NCBI GenBank assembly: GCA_015069135.1
Contig: SVJE01000003.1
Span: 171,699-235,698, forward strand
Length of the DNA: 64,000 bases
From: Oscillospiraceae bacterium
GTDB taxonomy: Bacteria > Bacillota > Clostridia > UBA1212 > SIG427
Direction of reading: 5' to 3'
The notes below the pieces were generated by a model that was not told the origin of the DNA, did not search any database, and saw nothing but the letters and a program-made list of their open reading frames with translations. This document shows positions 44,442-55,017 of this stretch, one piece after another (position 1 is the first letter of the stretch; every line of letters begins with the position of its first letter). Both the position numbers and the translations under genes were made by a program.

Positions 44442-47400
44442 ATGAAAAACAGCGTTAGACGAATCTTTGTGGAAAAAAGAGAAGGTATGAATATTGAAGC
44501 ACTTGGTGTTTTGGCAGACTTAAGAGAAAATCTTGGTGTGACAGCATTGGAAGGTGTAAGACTGCTTAATCGTTATGATGTACAGGGTCTTGAAGACCAG
44601 GAATACGAGGATGCAATTGTAAGAGTATTCTCCGAGCCTAATCAGGATGTTACATATAAAGAGGAATTTACAGTAGGAGAGGATGAAGTTATGTTCTCTG
44701 TTGAGTATCTTCCTGGTCAGTACGATCAGCGAGCTGACTCAGCTGCTCAGTGTATTCAGATTTTTACAGCAGGTGAAAGACCTTTGGTAACAAACGCAAG
44801 AGTGTATGTTCTTAAAGGTAAAATATCTGAAGATGATCTTGCTAAAATTAAAAATTACTGCATTAACCCTGTAGAGTCAAGAGAAGCTTCGCCTGAAAAA
44901 CCTGCAACTTTGGAAATGGAGACAGAGATTCCTGCAGATGTAGCCGTAATGACAGGCTTTACTGCATTAAATGATGAAGAAATTGCTAACCTTAAAAAGG
45001 AGATGGGTCTTGCTATGTCTGCTAAAGACTTAGCTTTCTGTCGTGATTACTTCAGAGATACAGAAAAGAGAGATCCACATTTAACTGAAATTAAAGTAAT
45101 TGATACATACTGGTCTGACCACTGCCGTCATACCACATTCTTAACAAGACTTAATGATGTAACATTTGAAGATTGTGAAGAATGTAAAGTAATTAAAGAT
45201 ACTTACATGGATTACCTGGAAGTAAGAAAAGAACTTGGCAGAACAAAACCGGTATCTTTAATGGATTTAGGTACCATTGCTGCTAAGTATTTAAGCAAAC
45301 AGGGACTTCTTACGGCCCTTGATAAATCTGAGGAAATTAATGCTTGCAGTATAAGAGTTAAAGCAGATATTGATGGTAAAGAAGAAGATTACCTCATTAT
45401 GTTTAAAAACGAAACTCATAACCATCCTACAGAGATTGAACCATTCGGTGGTGCAGCTACATGTCTTGGCGGTGCTATCAGAGACCCATTGTCAGGTCGT
45501 TCTTATGTATATCAGGCAATGCGTGTAACAGGTGCAGGAGATCCTACAGTACCTGTATCAAAAACAATGAAGGGTAAACTTTCTCAGAGAAAGATTACAA
45601 CAACTGCTGCCGCAGGTTACAGTTCTTATGGTAACCAGATTGGTCTTGCAACCGGTCAGGTACAGGAACTTTATCATCCGGGCTACGTTGCAAAGCGTAT
45701 GGAAATTGGTGGCGTAATTGCTGCTGCTCCTGCTGAAAACGTAGTAAGAGAAGCTCCTGTTGCCGGCGACATTATCATTTTACTGGGTGGAAGAACAGGA
45801 CGTGACGGTATTGGCGGTGCAACAGGTTCTTCTAAGGAACATGACGAAAAATCAGTAACAACCTGTGGTTCTGAGGTTCAGAAGGGTAACGCGCCTACAG
45901 AGAGAAAGATTCAGAGATTGTTCCGTAAGAAAGAAGTCAGCACTTTGATTAAGAGATGTAATGACTTTGGTGCAGGCGGTGTTTGTGTTGCTATTGGTGA
46001 GCTTTCTCCGGGTCTTGTAATTGAGCTTGATAAAGTACCTGTAAAATACAAAGGTATTGATGGTACCGAGCTTGCTATTTCCGAATCTCAGGAAAGAATG
46101 GCTGTAGTTATTAAAGCCGAGGATGAAGATAAGTTCATTGCTTATGCTGATGAAGAAAACTTAGAAGCAATAAAAGTTGCTACTGTAACTGAAGAAGAGC
46201 GTCTTGTAATGCATTGGAGAGGTAACACAATTGTTGACGTATCAAGAGCATTTCTTGATACAAATGGTGTTCCACAGGATGCTGATGCTCACGTAGTTGC
46301 TCCGAATACAGATATCCGCGAGCTTTCTGTAGAATGTGAAGATTTTAAAAACCTTTCATTGGAAGAAAAGTTCAATACAGTTCTTTCTGACCTTAATTCA
46401 TGTTGTCAGAAGGGTCTTTCTGAGCGTTTTGATAGTACAATTGGTGCAAATACAGTTCTTATGCCTTGGGGTGGTTTACATCAGTTAACTAGACAGGAAG
46501 GTATGGCTGCCAAGATTCCTGTAGAGCATGGTGATACTACAACAGGTACATTAATGACCTACGGATTTGACCCATATTTGTCAGAAAAGAGCCAGTTCCA
46601 CGGTGCTTTGTATGCAGTAGTTGAATCTGTGGCAAGAATAGTTGCTATGGGTGGTAATCATAAAGATATTTACTTAAGTTTCCAGGAATACTTTGAGAGA
46701 CTTGGTGAAGACAAGAATCGTTGGGGTAAACCATTAGCTTCCTTGTTAGGTGCATTCCTGGCACAGAAGAACTTAGGTGTTGCAGCAATTGGTGGTAAGG
46801 ACTCTATGTCCGGTACATTTATTAATATCCATGTACCACCAACGCTTGTATCCTTTGCAGTAGCTCCTGTGGACGTGAGAAAGGTTGTTTCATCTGAATT
46901 TAAGCAAGCAGGAAACAGAGTAATTTATTACAGTCTTCCACATGATGAAAATGAATTACCTGATTTTGACAGCTTGCATAAGAATTACAGTAAAATTCAT
47001 GAGCTTATAAACGACGGTAAAGTTGTATCAGCATCATCCGTTAAAATCGGTGGCCTTTGTGAAACTATTTCTAACATGTGTTTTGGTAACAAGTTAGGAT
47101 TCTTGTTTAACTTTGCACTTGAAGAAGGTGACTTATTCCGTAAATCATATGGTTCAATGGTTTTGGAACTTTCTGACGATTGTGAAGATGAAGACTTGGA
47201 AGGCCTTGATTACACAGATTTAGGTGTAGTATCTGAAAGCTTTGAAATGTCTTTTGAAGATGAAGTTCTTGACGGTGAGAAGCTTCTTAAAGTGTGGATG
47301 GATAAATTAAGTGGTATATTCCCACATACAGCAAAGAAAAATGATCAGCCTGAACTTAAGGATTCTACATATGAGATTCCTAAGGCAGATAAAAAGCGAG

Positions 47401-48215
47401 CAAGTATTTCAATTGCTAAACCAAGAGTGTTTATCCCTGTGTTCCCGGGAACAAACTGTGAATACGAAACCGCTAAAGCATTTGAAAATGCAGGTGCTAA
47501 ACCTGAAATCTTTGTATTTAAGAATCTAAATGCAAAACACATTGAAGAATCAGTAAAATACATGGCTGAGAAGATTAATAATTCTCAGATTATTATGATT
47601 CCGGGTGGATTCTCCGGTGGTGACGAGCCTGATGGTTCCGGTAAGTTTATTGCAACTGCTTTCAGAAATCCTGTAATAAAAGACGCTGTTATGGATATGC
47701 TTAAGAACAGAGATGGTCTTATGTTAGGTATTTGTAATGGTTTCCAGGCTTTGATTAAGTTAGGTTTAGTTCCTTATGGTGAAATCAGAGATACTGAAGA
47801 AACTGCACCTACACTTACATTTAATACAATAGGCAGACATATATCCAGAATGGTATATACAAGAGTAAATTCAACACTGTCTCCATGGCTTTGGAATACA
47901 GAAGCAGGTGAACAGTTTACTGTACCTGTGTCTCACGGTGAAGGTCGTTTCGTAGTTACACCTGAAGAGTACGAGAGATTGGCAGCTAATCACCAAATTG
48001 CAACACAGTACTGTAACCCGGATAGCTTAGCTTCCACCGATCCTGTTTGGAGCCCTAACGGAAGCTACTGCGCAATTGAAGGTATTACAAGCCCTGATGG
48101 TCATGTTCTTGGTAAAATGGCTCATTCAGAGCGTATCGGCACAAACGTTGGTAAGAACGTTCCCGGTAACAAAGACCAGCAGTTGTTTAAGAGCGGTGTA
48201 GAATACTTTAAATAA
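44442..48215 (+). CDS. purL: Phosphoribosylformylglycinamidine synthase (large single-chain)
   Basis: 1257 residues, one-polypeptide FGAM synthase. It converts FGAR, glutamine and ATP to FGAM in purine synthesis. Order: N-terminal PurS-like part; two AIRS-type synthase halves (KNETHNHPTEIEPFGGAATCLGG; GGKDSMSGTF); C-terminal class I glutamine amidotransferase with the nucleophile Cys in LGICNGFQALIKLG and PVSHGEGRF (His). No other purine genes are next to it. It begins 28 bp after gpsA. Confidence 0.95.
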   Translation: MKNSVRRIFVEKREGMNIEALGVLADLRENLGVTALEGVRLLNRYDVQGLEDQEYEDAIVRVFSEPNQDVTYKEEFTVGEDEVMFSVEYLPGQYDQRADSAAQCIQIFTAGERPLVTNARVYVLKGKISEDDLAKIKNYCINPVESREASPEKPATLEMETEIPADVAVMTGFTALNDEEIANLKKEMGLAMSAKDLAFCRDYFRDTEKRDPHLTEIKVIDTYWSDHCRHTTFLTRLNDVTFEDCEECKVIKDTYMDYLEVRKELGRTKPVSLMDLGTIAAKYLSKQGLLTALDKSEEINACSIRVKADIDGKEEDYLIMFKNETHNHPTEIEPFGGAATCLGGAIRDPLSGRSYVYQAMRVTGAGDPTVPVSKTMKGKLSQRKITTTAAAGYSSYGNQIGLATGQVQELYHPGYVAKRMEIGGVIAAAPAENVVREAPVAGDIIILLGGRTGRDGIGGATGSSKEHDEKSVTTCGSEVQKGNAPTERKIQRLFRKKEVSTLIKRCNDFGAGGVCVAIGELSPGLVIELDKVPVKYKGIDGTELAISESQERMAVVIKAEDEDKFIAYADEENLEAIKVATVTEEERLVMHWRGNTIVDVSRAFLDTNGVPQDADAHVVAPNTDIRELSVECEDFKNLSLEEKFNTVLSDLNSCCQKGLSERFDSTIGANTVLMPWGGLHQLTRQEGMAAKIPVEHGDTTTGTLMTYGFDPYLSEKSQFHGALYAVVESVARIVAMGGNHKDIYLSFQEYFERLGEDKNRWGKPLASLLGAFLAQKNLGVAAIGGKDSMSGTFINIHVPPTLVSFAVAPVDVRKVVSSEFKQAGNRVIYYSLPHDENELPDFDSLHKNYSKIHELINDGKVVSASSVKIGGLCETISNMCFGNKLGFLFNFALEEGDLFRKSYGSMVLELSDDCEDEDLEGLDYTDLGVVSESFEMSFEDEVLDGEKLLKVWMDKLSGIFPHTAKKNDQPELKDSTYEIPKADKKRASISIAKPRVFIPVFPGTNCEYETAKAFENAGAKPEIFVFKNLNAKHIEESVKYMAEKINNSQIIMIPGGFSGGDEPDGSGKFIATAFRNPVIKDAVMDMLKNRDGLMLGICNGFQALIKLGLVPYGEIRDTEETAPTLTFNTIGRHISRMVYTRVNSTLSPWLWNTEAGEQFTVPVSHGEGRFVVTPEEYERLAANHQIATQYCNPDSLASTDPVWSPNGSYCAIEGITSPDGHVLGKMAHSERIGTNVGKNVPGNKDQQLFKSGVEYFK

Positions 48216-48244
48216 GTCTTTAAATTTAAGGAGATAAAATTGAT

Positions 48245-49945
48245 ATGAACATTGAGAAATTGTACACACAATGGAGTGAGGACAATTATTTTGATGAGTC
48301 TACAAGAAATGAATTGTTGGCTCTTAAAGGCGATGATGGTGAAATCAGAGAAAGATTTTACACAGAACTTGCTTTTGGTACTGCAGGCATTAGAGGAGTG
48401 CTTGGTGCCGGCACCAACAGAATGAATATTTATGTAGTCAGAAGAGTAAGTTACGGAATTGCACAGCTTCTCAAGAATAAAGGAGAAGCTGCTTGTAAAG
48501 CCGGTGTTGTAATTGCATATGATTCAAGAAATATGTCAGTAGAGTTTGCAAAAGAAGCTGCTGCTCAGTATGCAGGTAATGGTATTAAAGTATACCTGCA
48601 TGAAGATGTGGCCCCGGTGCCGATTTTATCTTATTCAGTAAGATATTTGAAAACTGCAGCAGGTGTAATGGTTACTGCAAGCCATAATCCAAAAGAATAT
48701 AACGGATACAAGGCTTATGGTGACGATGGTGCACAACTTTCCGTAGAAGACAGTAACGAAGTGTTGGCTACTATTGAGAAAATCACAGACTATACAACTT
48801 TGCCTGTATATGATTTTAATGTACTTAAGGAAAGCGGTATGATTGAAATGGTTGGTAAGGAAATTTACGATTCCTACACAGAAACAATCAAGAAACTTAT
48901 TGCTGATCCTGAAACACTTAAAGAAACTGCAGGTAAACTTAAGTTGGTTTACACACCTGTTCATGGAGCAGGTGCAGCTTTCGTACCAAGTCTTCTTAAG
49001 GATTTAGGTTTTACAGAGCTTAAGTGTGTTGAACCACAGATGATTCATGATGGTAATTTCCCTACAGTTCCTGTACCAAATCCCGAGGATAAGGGCGTAT
49101 ATACATTGGCAATTGGAATTGCTGAAAAAGAGCAGGCAAACCTTATCTTAGCTTCTGACCCTGATGCAGACCGTACAGGTGTGGCAGTAAGAGACAAAAA
49201 TGGTGAGTATGTACTTCTTACAGGTAACCAGATTGGTATTTTGCTCCTTAATTATATTTTGAAAGGTAAAAAGAGAAGTGGTGCTCTTAAGGGAAATGAA
49301 TTTGTAGTTTCTACAATAGTTTCTACAAGAATGACAGCTGATGTATGTAAAGCATATGATATTTCATATAAAGATGTACTTACCGGATTTAAGTATATAG
49401 GTGAGCAGATTACCTTAAGAGAAGAACAGGGTAATGAAAAATATCTTTTTGCTTTTGAAGAAAGTTACGGATACCTTATGGGAAGCCACGCAAGAGATAA
49501 GGATGCAGTTTCTGCTTGTATGGCTGTAGCTGAGACAGCTGCTTATTATGGCTCAAGAGGTATGACACTTTTAGATGCTCTTGATGAGATTTATCAGGAA
49601 TTCGGGTACTGGGCAGAAAGTCAGAAATCCTTTAATTTTAAGGGTGAGGCCGGAGCCGGTAAAATGAAAGCTTTAATGGCTGACTTCAGGGAGAAGAAAG
49701 AAACCATTATGCCTGAAGGAACTGTAATTAAGTTCACAGACTACAAAGAAGGACCTTCTGTTACAGGATTACCTGTTTCTGATGTTCTTTATTACAACAT
49801 GGGAGATTCATGGCTTTGCATCCGTCCATCCGGTACAGAACCAAAAGTTAAACTTTATTTTGGTGCCAAAGGAAATAACATGATTGATGCTACAAATAAA
49901 ATGAATGACCTTCGTGAAATTATGATTAAAATGATTGAAGGATAA
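48245..49945 (+). CDS. Phosphoglucomutase/phosphomannomutase
   Basis: 566 residues of the alpha-D-phosphohexomutase family. The active-site Ser is in TASHNPKEYNGYKAY; the metal loop is SDPDADRTGVA; the sugar-binding loop is FAFEESYGYLMG; the phosphate-binding loop is RPSGTEPKVKLYF. It is the long PGM2-like type, consistent with phosphoglucomutase (pgcA) of Firmicutes, but mannose versus glucose preference is not visible. It lies 29 bp after purL and 6 bp before dnaE. Confidence 0.92.
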   Translation: MNIEKLYTQWSEDNYFDESTRNELLALKGDDGEIRERFYTELAFGTAGIRGVLGAGTNRMNIYVVRRVSYGIAQLLKNKGEAACKAGVVIAYDSRNMSVEFAKEAAAQYAGNGIKVYLHEDVAPVPILSYSVRYLKTAAGVMVTASHNPKEYNGYKAYGDDGAQLSVEDSNEVLATIEKITDYTTLPVYDFNVLKESGMIEMVGKEIYDSYTETIKKLIADPETLKETAGKLKLVYTPVHGAGAAFVPSLLKDLGFTELKCVEPQMIHDGNFPTVPVPNPEDKGVYTLAIGIAEKEQANLILASDPDADRTGVAVRDKNGEYVLLTGNQIGILLLNYILKGKKRSGALKGNEFVVSTIVSTRMTADVCKAYDISYKDVLTGFKYIGEQITLREEQGNEKYLFAFEESYGYLMGSHARDKDAVSACMAVAETAAYYGSRGMTLLDALDEIYQEFGYWAESQKSFNFKGEAGAGKMKALMADFREKKETIMPEGTVIKFTDYKEGPSVTGLPVSDVLYYNMGDSWLCIRPSGTEPKVKLYFGAKGNNMIDATNKMNDLREIMIKMIEG

Positions 49946-49951
49946 TATTAA

Positions 49952-52900
49952 ATGAGAGATTTTGTACACTTACATTTGCATAGCGAATACAGTTTATTAG
50001 ATGGTGCTTGTAGAATCAAGCCCCTGATAGCTGCTTGCAAAGAAATGGGAATGAAATCAATAGCTATTACTGACCACGGCGTTATGAACGGCGTGGTTGA
50101 GTTTTATGAAGAGTGTACAAAGAATGATATTAAACCTATTATCGGCTGTGAGGTTTATACTGCAAAAAGAACAAGATTCAATAAGGATGCAGGTTTAGAC
50201 TCAAACTATGGTCATCTTATTCTTTTAGCTGAGAACAACAAAGGTTATCATAACCTTATGAAGATTGTTTCAAAAGCTTTTACTGAAGGCTATTATTACA
50301 AACCAAGAGTTGATATGGATCTTTTAAAAGAATATCATGAAGGTATTATCTGTTGTTCAGCTTGCTTAGGTGGAGATGTTCCACAGGCTATTCTGAACGG
50401 CACATACGAAGATGCAAAAAAAGTTGCATTGGAATACCTTGGAATATTTGGAGAAGGTAATTACTTTTTAGAGCTTCAGAGCAATGGTTTAGAAGAGCAA
50501 ATAAAGGTTAATCAGGCTTTAGTTAAATTGTCAGGAGAAACAGGTATTCCTTTAATCTGTAGTAACGATGTTCATTTTATAAAAAGAGAAGATGCCAGAA
50601 TGCAGGATATACTTATGTGTATCCAGACCGGTAAAAAGTTCAATGACACAGACCGAATGAAGTTTAACACTGATGAAGTATATTTAAGGTCTCCGGAAGA
50701 AATGGAAGCTTTGTTTTCTTCTGTTCCTGAAGCCTTGGACAACACTGTTAAAATAGCTGAAAGATGTAACGTAACTATTGAGTTTGGTCGCCCAATTTTA
50801 CCGGATTTTGAAATCCCAGAAGGTTTGGACGGGGCAGCGGATTACCTTCGTCAACTTTGTTATGAAGGTGCTAAACGTCGCTATGGTGAAGAACTTAATC
50901 AGGTAACAAAAGACAGGATTGAATATGAGCTTGGTGTTATTATCTCCATGGGATATGCAGAGTACTATCTGATTGTATGGGATTTTATTAAGTTTGCAAA
51001 AGACAATGGTATTGTTGTCGGCCCCGGACGAGGCTCCGGTGCAGGCAGTATTGTGGCTTATTGCATTGGTATCACAAATATAGATCCACTAAGGTATAAC
51101 CTGGCATTTGAACGTTTCCTTAATCCGGAAAGAATCAGTATGCCTGACTTTGACGTTGACTTTGCAGATGAACGTCGTAAAGAAGTTATTGAATATGTAA
51201 AAAGAAAATACGGCGAAGACAGGGTAGCACAGATTGTTACCTTTGGTACAATGGCAGCCCGTGGTGTTATTCGTGATGTAGGGCGTGTTTTAGATATGCC
51301 TTACAGCGATGTGGATGTAATTGCAAAAATGATTCCCTTTGCCTTGGGAATGACTATTGACAAGGCTCTGGAAATGAATCCGGAACTTAAACAAAGATAT
51401 GATAACGACGAGAAGATTCGAGATCTTATAGATACAGGACGTGCCTTGGAAGGCATGCCAAGGAACATTGGTACTCATGCTGCCGGTGTTGTTCTTACAA
51501 AGGATCCGGTTGCTGACTATGTACCTTTGGAAATATCAAAAGATGCAACTGTTACACAATTTCCAATGGCTATTTTGGAGAAATTGGGTCTTCTTAAAGT
51601 TGACTTTTTAGGATTAAGAACCCTTACAGTAATTCAGAATGCAAGAGAGATGATTAAAGAAATACACGGAATTGAAGTGGATTTTGATAACATGTCTCTG
51701 GATGATAAGAAGGTATATAAGACTATCTGTGATGGTCGTACATCCGGTATATTTCAGTTGGAAAGTCCCGGCATGACCAGATTTATGACAGAACTTCAGC
51801 CTGATAATATTGAGGATATTATTGCCGGAATTGCTTTATACAGACCAGGCCCTATGGATCAGATTCCAAAGTATATAGAGAACAAGAAAAATCCTTCAAA
51901 GATTACTTATTCTCATGCTATTCTTGAACCTATTCTCAATGTAACATATGGGTGTATGATTTATCAGGAACAGGTAATGCAGATAGTACGTGATATGGCA
52001 GGCTACACAATGGGTCAGTCTGACTTGGTGCGTCGTGCTATGGCAAAGAAAAAGCATGATGTAATGCAGAAGGAAAGGGTTAACTTTGTTGCCGGTTCTA
52101 AGAAGAACGGTGTAAGTGAAGAAATATCCAATGCAATATTTGACCAGATGATTGATTTTGCCAGTTATGCTTTTAACAAGGCTCACGCTGCATGTTATGC
52201 AGTGGTTGGTTATGAAACTGCATGGCTTAAAACATATTATCCCGTTGAGTTTATGGCTGCTACATTAAACAGCTTTATGGATAATACAGATAAAATAGCT
52301 CAATATGTTGCAGAGTGTAAAGTAATGGGAATTGACATTTTACCGCCGGATGTAACAAAAAGCAAAGCCGGCTTTACAGTAACTGACGGTAAGATAAGAT
52401 ATGCTTTAACAGCTCTTAAAAATGTTGGATATGGTCCTGCAGAAGCTATAGTTGAAGCAAGAAATGAAGGCGATTTTGAGTCTTTTGGTGATTTTTGTAC
52501 AAGAATGGCAGGATCTCAGGTTAATAAGCGTTGTGTGGAAAGCTTTATAAAGTCCGGTGCCATGGACTGTTTCGGTAAAACAAGATCTCAGCTTATTGCT
52601 GTTTATGAAAAAATGATGGATGGGGCTCAGGATGCAGCGAAAAATGCAATTGCCGGACAGATGTCTTTGTTTGATCTTGTTCCGCAACAAAGTACTATAG
52701 ACGAGGAATATCCGAATATAAGAGAGTATGATAATAATATTCTTATGAAATTTGAGAAAGAAAGTATAGGAATGTATCTTTCTTCCCATCCGATGCTTCC
52801 TTATGAAGAAAAATTAAGAACTTTAAGAAATATTATTTCTTCTGATATTGCATCTAATTCAGGGGAAGGGGAAAGTGAGAATTTTGACGGAAGCAACATA

Positions 52901-53365
52901 GCTGCATCACATGTTTACGACAACATGGATGTTACTGTTGGTGGTATTATTACTGCAGTCAGACGAAAAGCTACAAAGAATAATACAATGATGGCTTTTG
53001 TAACTGTTGAGGACTTATATGGAAGTATGGAGCTTCTTATATTCCCTAAAGTTTACGAAAGATATACAGGAATATTAACGCCTGACAGCATAGTCCTTAT
53101 TAAAGGAAGATTAAGTTTAAGAGAAGACGATACACCAAAGATTCTTCCTGAAACAATAAGACTTCTGGATGATGTGGAAGAAAATAAGTGTGAGTTTATA
53201 TGTAATCCGGAGAAGATACAGAGAGTTAAAGCTTTTGTTGGATATTTTTCCGGTAAAACACCAATTGTAATAAAATCATCGGAAGATAATTCTGTAATAT
53301 TTACAGGAAATATAAACAATAATAGTGAAGTAATAAAAGAATTGCAGGAAATTTTACAATCATAA
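49952..53365 (+). CDS. dnaE: DNA polymerase III alpha subunit DnaE
   Basis: 1137 residues, the DnaE type (not PolC). N-terminal PHP domain (HLHLHSEYSLLDGA), catalytic palm with GPGRGSGAGSIVAYC and the acidic triad in PDFDVDFAD, fingers (SYAFNKAHAACYAVVGY), a helix-hairpin region, and a C-terminal OB fold (VTVGGIITAVRRK). In Firmicutes DnaE works beside PolC, mainly to extend primers on the lagging strand. No exonuclease domain is inserted. Confidence 0.95.
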   Translation: MRDFVHLHLHSEYSLLDGACRIKPLIAACKEMGMKSIAITDHGVMNGVVEFYEECTKNDIKPIIGCEVYTAKRTRFNKDAGLDSNYGHLILLAENNKGYHNLMKIVSKAFTEGYYYKPRVDMDLLKEYHEGIICCSACLGGDVPQAILNGTYEDAKKVALEYLGIFGEGNYFLELQSNGLEEQIKVNQALVKLSGETGIPLICSNDVHFIKREDARMQDILMCIQTGKKFNDTDRMKFNTDEVYLRSPEEMEALFSSVPEALDNTVKIAERCNVTIEFGRPILPDFEIPEGLDGAADYLRQLCYEGAKRRYGEELNQVTKDRIEYELGVIISMGYAEYYLIVWDFIKFAKDNGIVVGPGRGSGAGSIVAYCIGITNIDPLRYNLAFERFLNPERISMPDFDVDFADERRKEVIEYVKRKYGEDRVAQIVTFGTMAARGVIRDVGRVLDMPYSDVDVIAKMIPFALGMTIDKALEMNPELKQRYDNDEKIRDLIDTGRALEGMPRNIGTHAAGVVLTKDPVADYVPLEISKDATVTQFPMAILEKLGLLKVDFLGLRTLTVIQNAREMIKEIHGIEVDFDNMSLDDKKVYKTICDGRTSGIFQLESPGMTRFMTELQPDNIEDIIAGIALYRPGPMDQIPKYIENKKNPSKITYSHAILEPILNVTYGCMIYQEQVMQIVRDMAGYTMGQSDLVRRAMAKKKHDVMQKERVNFVAGSKKNGVSEEISNAIFDQMIDFASYAFNKAHAACYAVVGYETAWLKTYYPVEFMAATLNSFMDNTDKIAQYVAECKVMGIDILPPDVTKSKAGFTVTDGKIRYALTALKNVGYGPAEAIVEARNEGDFESFGDFCTRMAGSQVNKRCVESFIKSGAMDCFGKTRSQLIAVYEKMMDGAQDAAKNAIAGQMSLFDLVPQQSTIDEEYPNIREYDNNILMKFEKESIGMYLSSHPMLPYEEKLRTLRNIISSDIASNSGEGESENFDGSNIAASHVYDNMDVTVGGIITAVRRKATKNNTMMAFVTVEDLYGSMELLIFPKVYERYTGILTPDSIVLIKGRLSLREDDTPKILPETIRLLDDVEENKCEFICNPEKIQRVKAFVGYFSGKTPIVIKSSEDNSVIFTGNINNNSEVIKELQEILQS

Positions 53366-53436
53366 TTGTTAAAATACAGTTTTTGTGGTATCATTTCCCT
53401 TGGAATATTTTTCATGCAACAGGAGGTCGCTTAGTT

Positions 53437-54411
53437 ATGAAAACAATTAAAAGAATAGGTGTATTAACATCAGGTGGAGATGCTCCGGGCATGAATGCAG
53501 CTATAAGAGCTGTGGTACGTTCAGGTATATATCATGGGTTTGAAGTTTTTGGTATTAAGAAAGGTTACGAAGGACTTTTAAGCGGAGATATGTATGAAAT
53601 GAATCTTCGTTCGGTTTCTGATATTATGAGCAGAGGTGGTACAATTCTTCAGACTGCAAGATGCAAAGATTTCAATACACAGGAAGGTGTTGAAAGAGGT
53701 GCCAGAATGGCAGAGGTTTTCAAGCTTGACGGTCTTGTTGTTATTGGAGGAGACGGATCTTTCAGAGGAGCCAGAGATTTATCCAGAGTTATCGGAATTC
53801 CGGTTGTAGGTATTCCTGCTACAATTGATAATGATATCGGATGTACAGATTACACAATCGGTTTTGATACTGCTTGTAATACTGTTAAGGATGCAATAGA
53901 TAAGATTAAAGATACTGCCTATTCCCATGAAAGATGCTCAGTTGTAGAAGTTATGGGTAGAGGAGCAGGTTATATTGCTCTCCATTGTGCAATTGCTGAC
54001 GGTGCTGAGGCTTGTATTTTACCGGAGAAGAGCTTTGATATTAATACAGATATTATTCAGCCATTGATTGGTTGCCGCAACAGAGGTAAACACCATTATG
54101 TAGTTATTATTGCAGAGGGTGTAGGAGGTACTATGGATATTGCTAATGAAATCAAGCAGATCACAGGTATTTCCACAACAACCACAATTTTAGGTCATTT
54201 GCAAAGAGGTGGCAGCCCGACTGTTAAAGATAGAGTTATGGCTAGTTTGTTTGCATGTAAAGCTACAGAAGTTCTTAAAAACGGTGGTGGTAACTGTGTT
54301 ATTGCTTCAAAGGGTGATGAAGTAATTGCCATAGAGATTGAAGAAGCTTTGAAAATGACTAAGAAAATTGATGAACACATGATTATAACAAGTAAGATGC
54401 TTTCACTGTAA
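53437..54411 (+). CDS. pfkA: ATP-dependent 6-phosphofructokinase
   Basis: 324 residues; ATG 53437 follows AGGAGGT (53421-53427), so an in-frame ATG 54 nt upstream is rejected. It phosphorylates fructose 6-phosphate. Motifs: LTSGGDAPGMNAAIR, VIGGDGSFRGA (ATP site, with GDGS typical of ATP enzymes), PATIDNDIGCTDYTIGFDTA (catalytic Asp) and EVMGRGAGYIAL. Length is typical of bacterial PfkA. It begins 71 bp after dnaE. Confidence 0.96.
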   Translation: MKTIKRIGVLTSGGDAPGMNAAIRAVVRSGIYHGFEVFGIKKGYEGLLSGDMYEMNLRSVSDIMSRGGTILQTARCKDFNTQEGVERGARMAEVFKLDGLVVIGGDGSFRGARDLSRVIGIPVVGIPATIDNDIGCTDYTIGFDTACNTVKDAIDKIKDTAYSHERCSVVEVMGRGAGYIALHCAIADGAEACILPEKSFDINTDIIQPLIGCRNRGKHHYVVIIAEGVGGTMDIANEIKQITGISTTTTILGHLQRGGSPTVKDRVMASLFACKATEVLKNGGGNCVIASKGDEVIAIEIEEALKMTKKIDEHMIITSKMLSL

Positions 54412-54439
54412 TAAAAGGTGTCTTTTTTTGGAGGAAGTT

Positions 54440-54997
54440 TTGACATTTAATATTCCGAATATATTAACAATAATAAGATTAATACTTGTTCCTTGTATGG
54501 GAGTCTGTATGTATAAAGGACTTTACATACCTGCTGCAGTTATGTTTTTTATTGCGGGAACAACCGATGTAATTGATGGTTATATAGCCAGAAAACTTAA
54601 TCAGATTACATATTTCGGTAAAATAATGGATCCGCTTGCAGATAAGTTATTATCAGTAACTGCTCTTGTTATGTTAGCAATAGCAGGTCGCATACATGAA
54701 ACCAATGCTGTTTTGAATTGGATTATTCCTGCATTTGTGCTTTCGAAAGAAGCCCTTATGGGAATCGGTGGATTGATTATTGTTAAGACAAAACACAGAA
54801 TAAGGAGTTCCAATTGGTATGGTAAGGCTGCAACATGTTTATTCTTTGTTGCTATACTTTTGTTGATGTTTGAGGTTACACTTACTGCAGGTCGTTGGTT
54901 TTTAGTTGTTGCAGTATTGTGTTCTGTATTTGCACTTATTATGTACATCAGAGTATTTTTCTCAATACAAGCTGATCCACCGATTGAAAAGAAATAA
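54440..54997 (+). CDS. pgsA: CDP-diacylglycerol-glycerol-3-phosphate 3-phosphatidyltransferase
   Basis: 185 residues from a TTG start at 54440, chosen because GGAGG sits at 54430-54434 and the protein then starts with FNIPNILTIIRL, the normal N-terminus. It makes phosphatidylglycerol phosphate. The CDP-alcohol phosphotransferase motif is complete: DGYIARKLNQITYFGKIMDP followed by LAD. It has several membrane helices. It begins 28 bp after pfkA. Confidence 0.92.
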   Translation: MTFNIPNILTIIRLILVPCMGVCMYKGLYIPAAVMFFIAGTTDVIDGYIARKLNQITYFGKIMDPLADKLLSVTALVMLAIAGRIHETNAVLNWIIPAFVLSKEALMGIGGLIIVKTKHRIRSSNWYGKAATCLFFVAILLLMFEVTLTAGRWFLVVAVLCSVFALIMYIRVFFSIQADPPIEKK

Positions 54998-55017
54998 AAT
55001 TCACAGGAGATGGTACT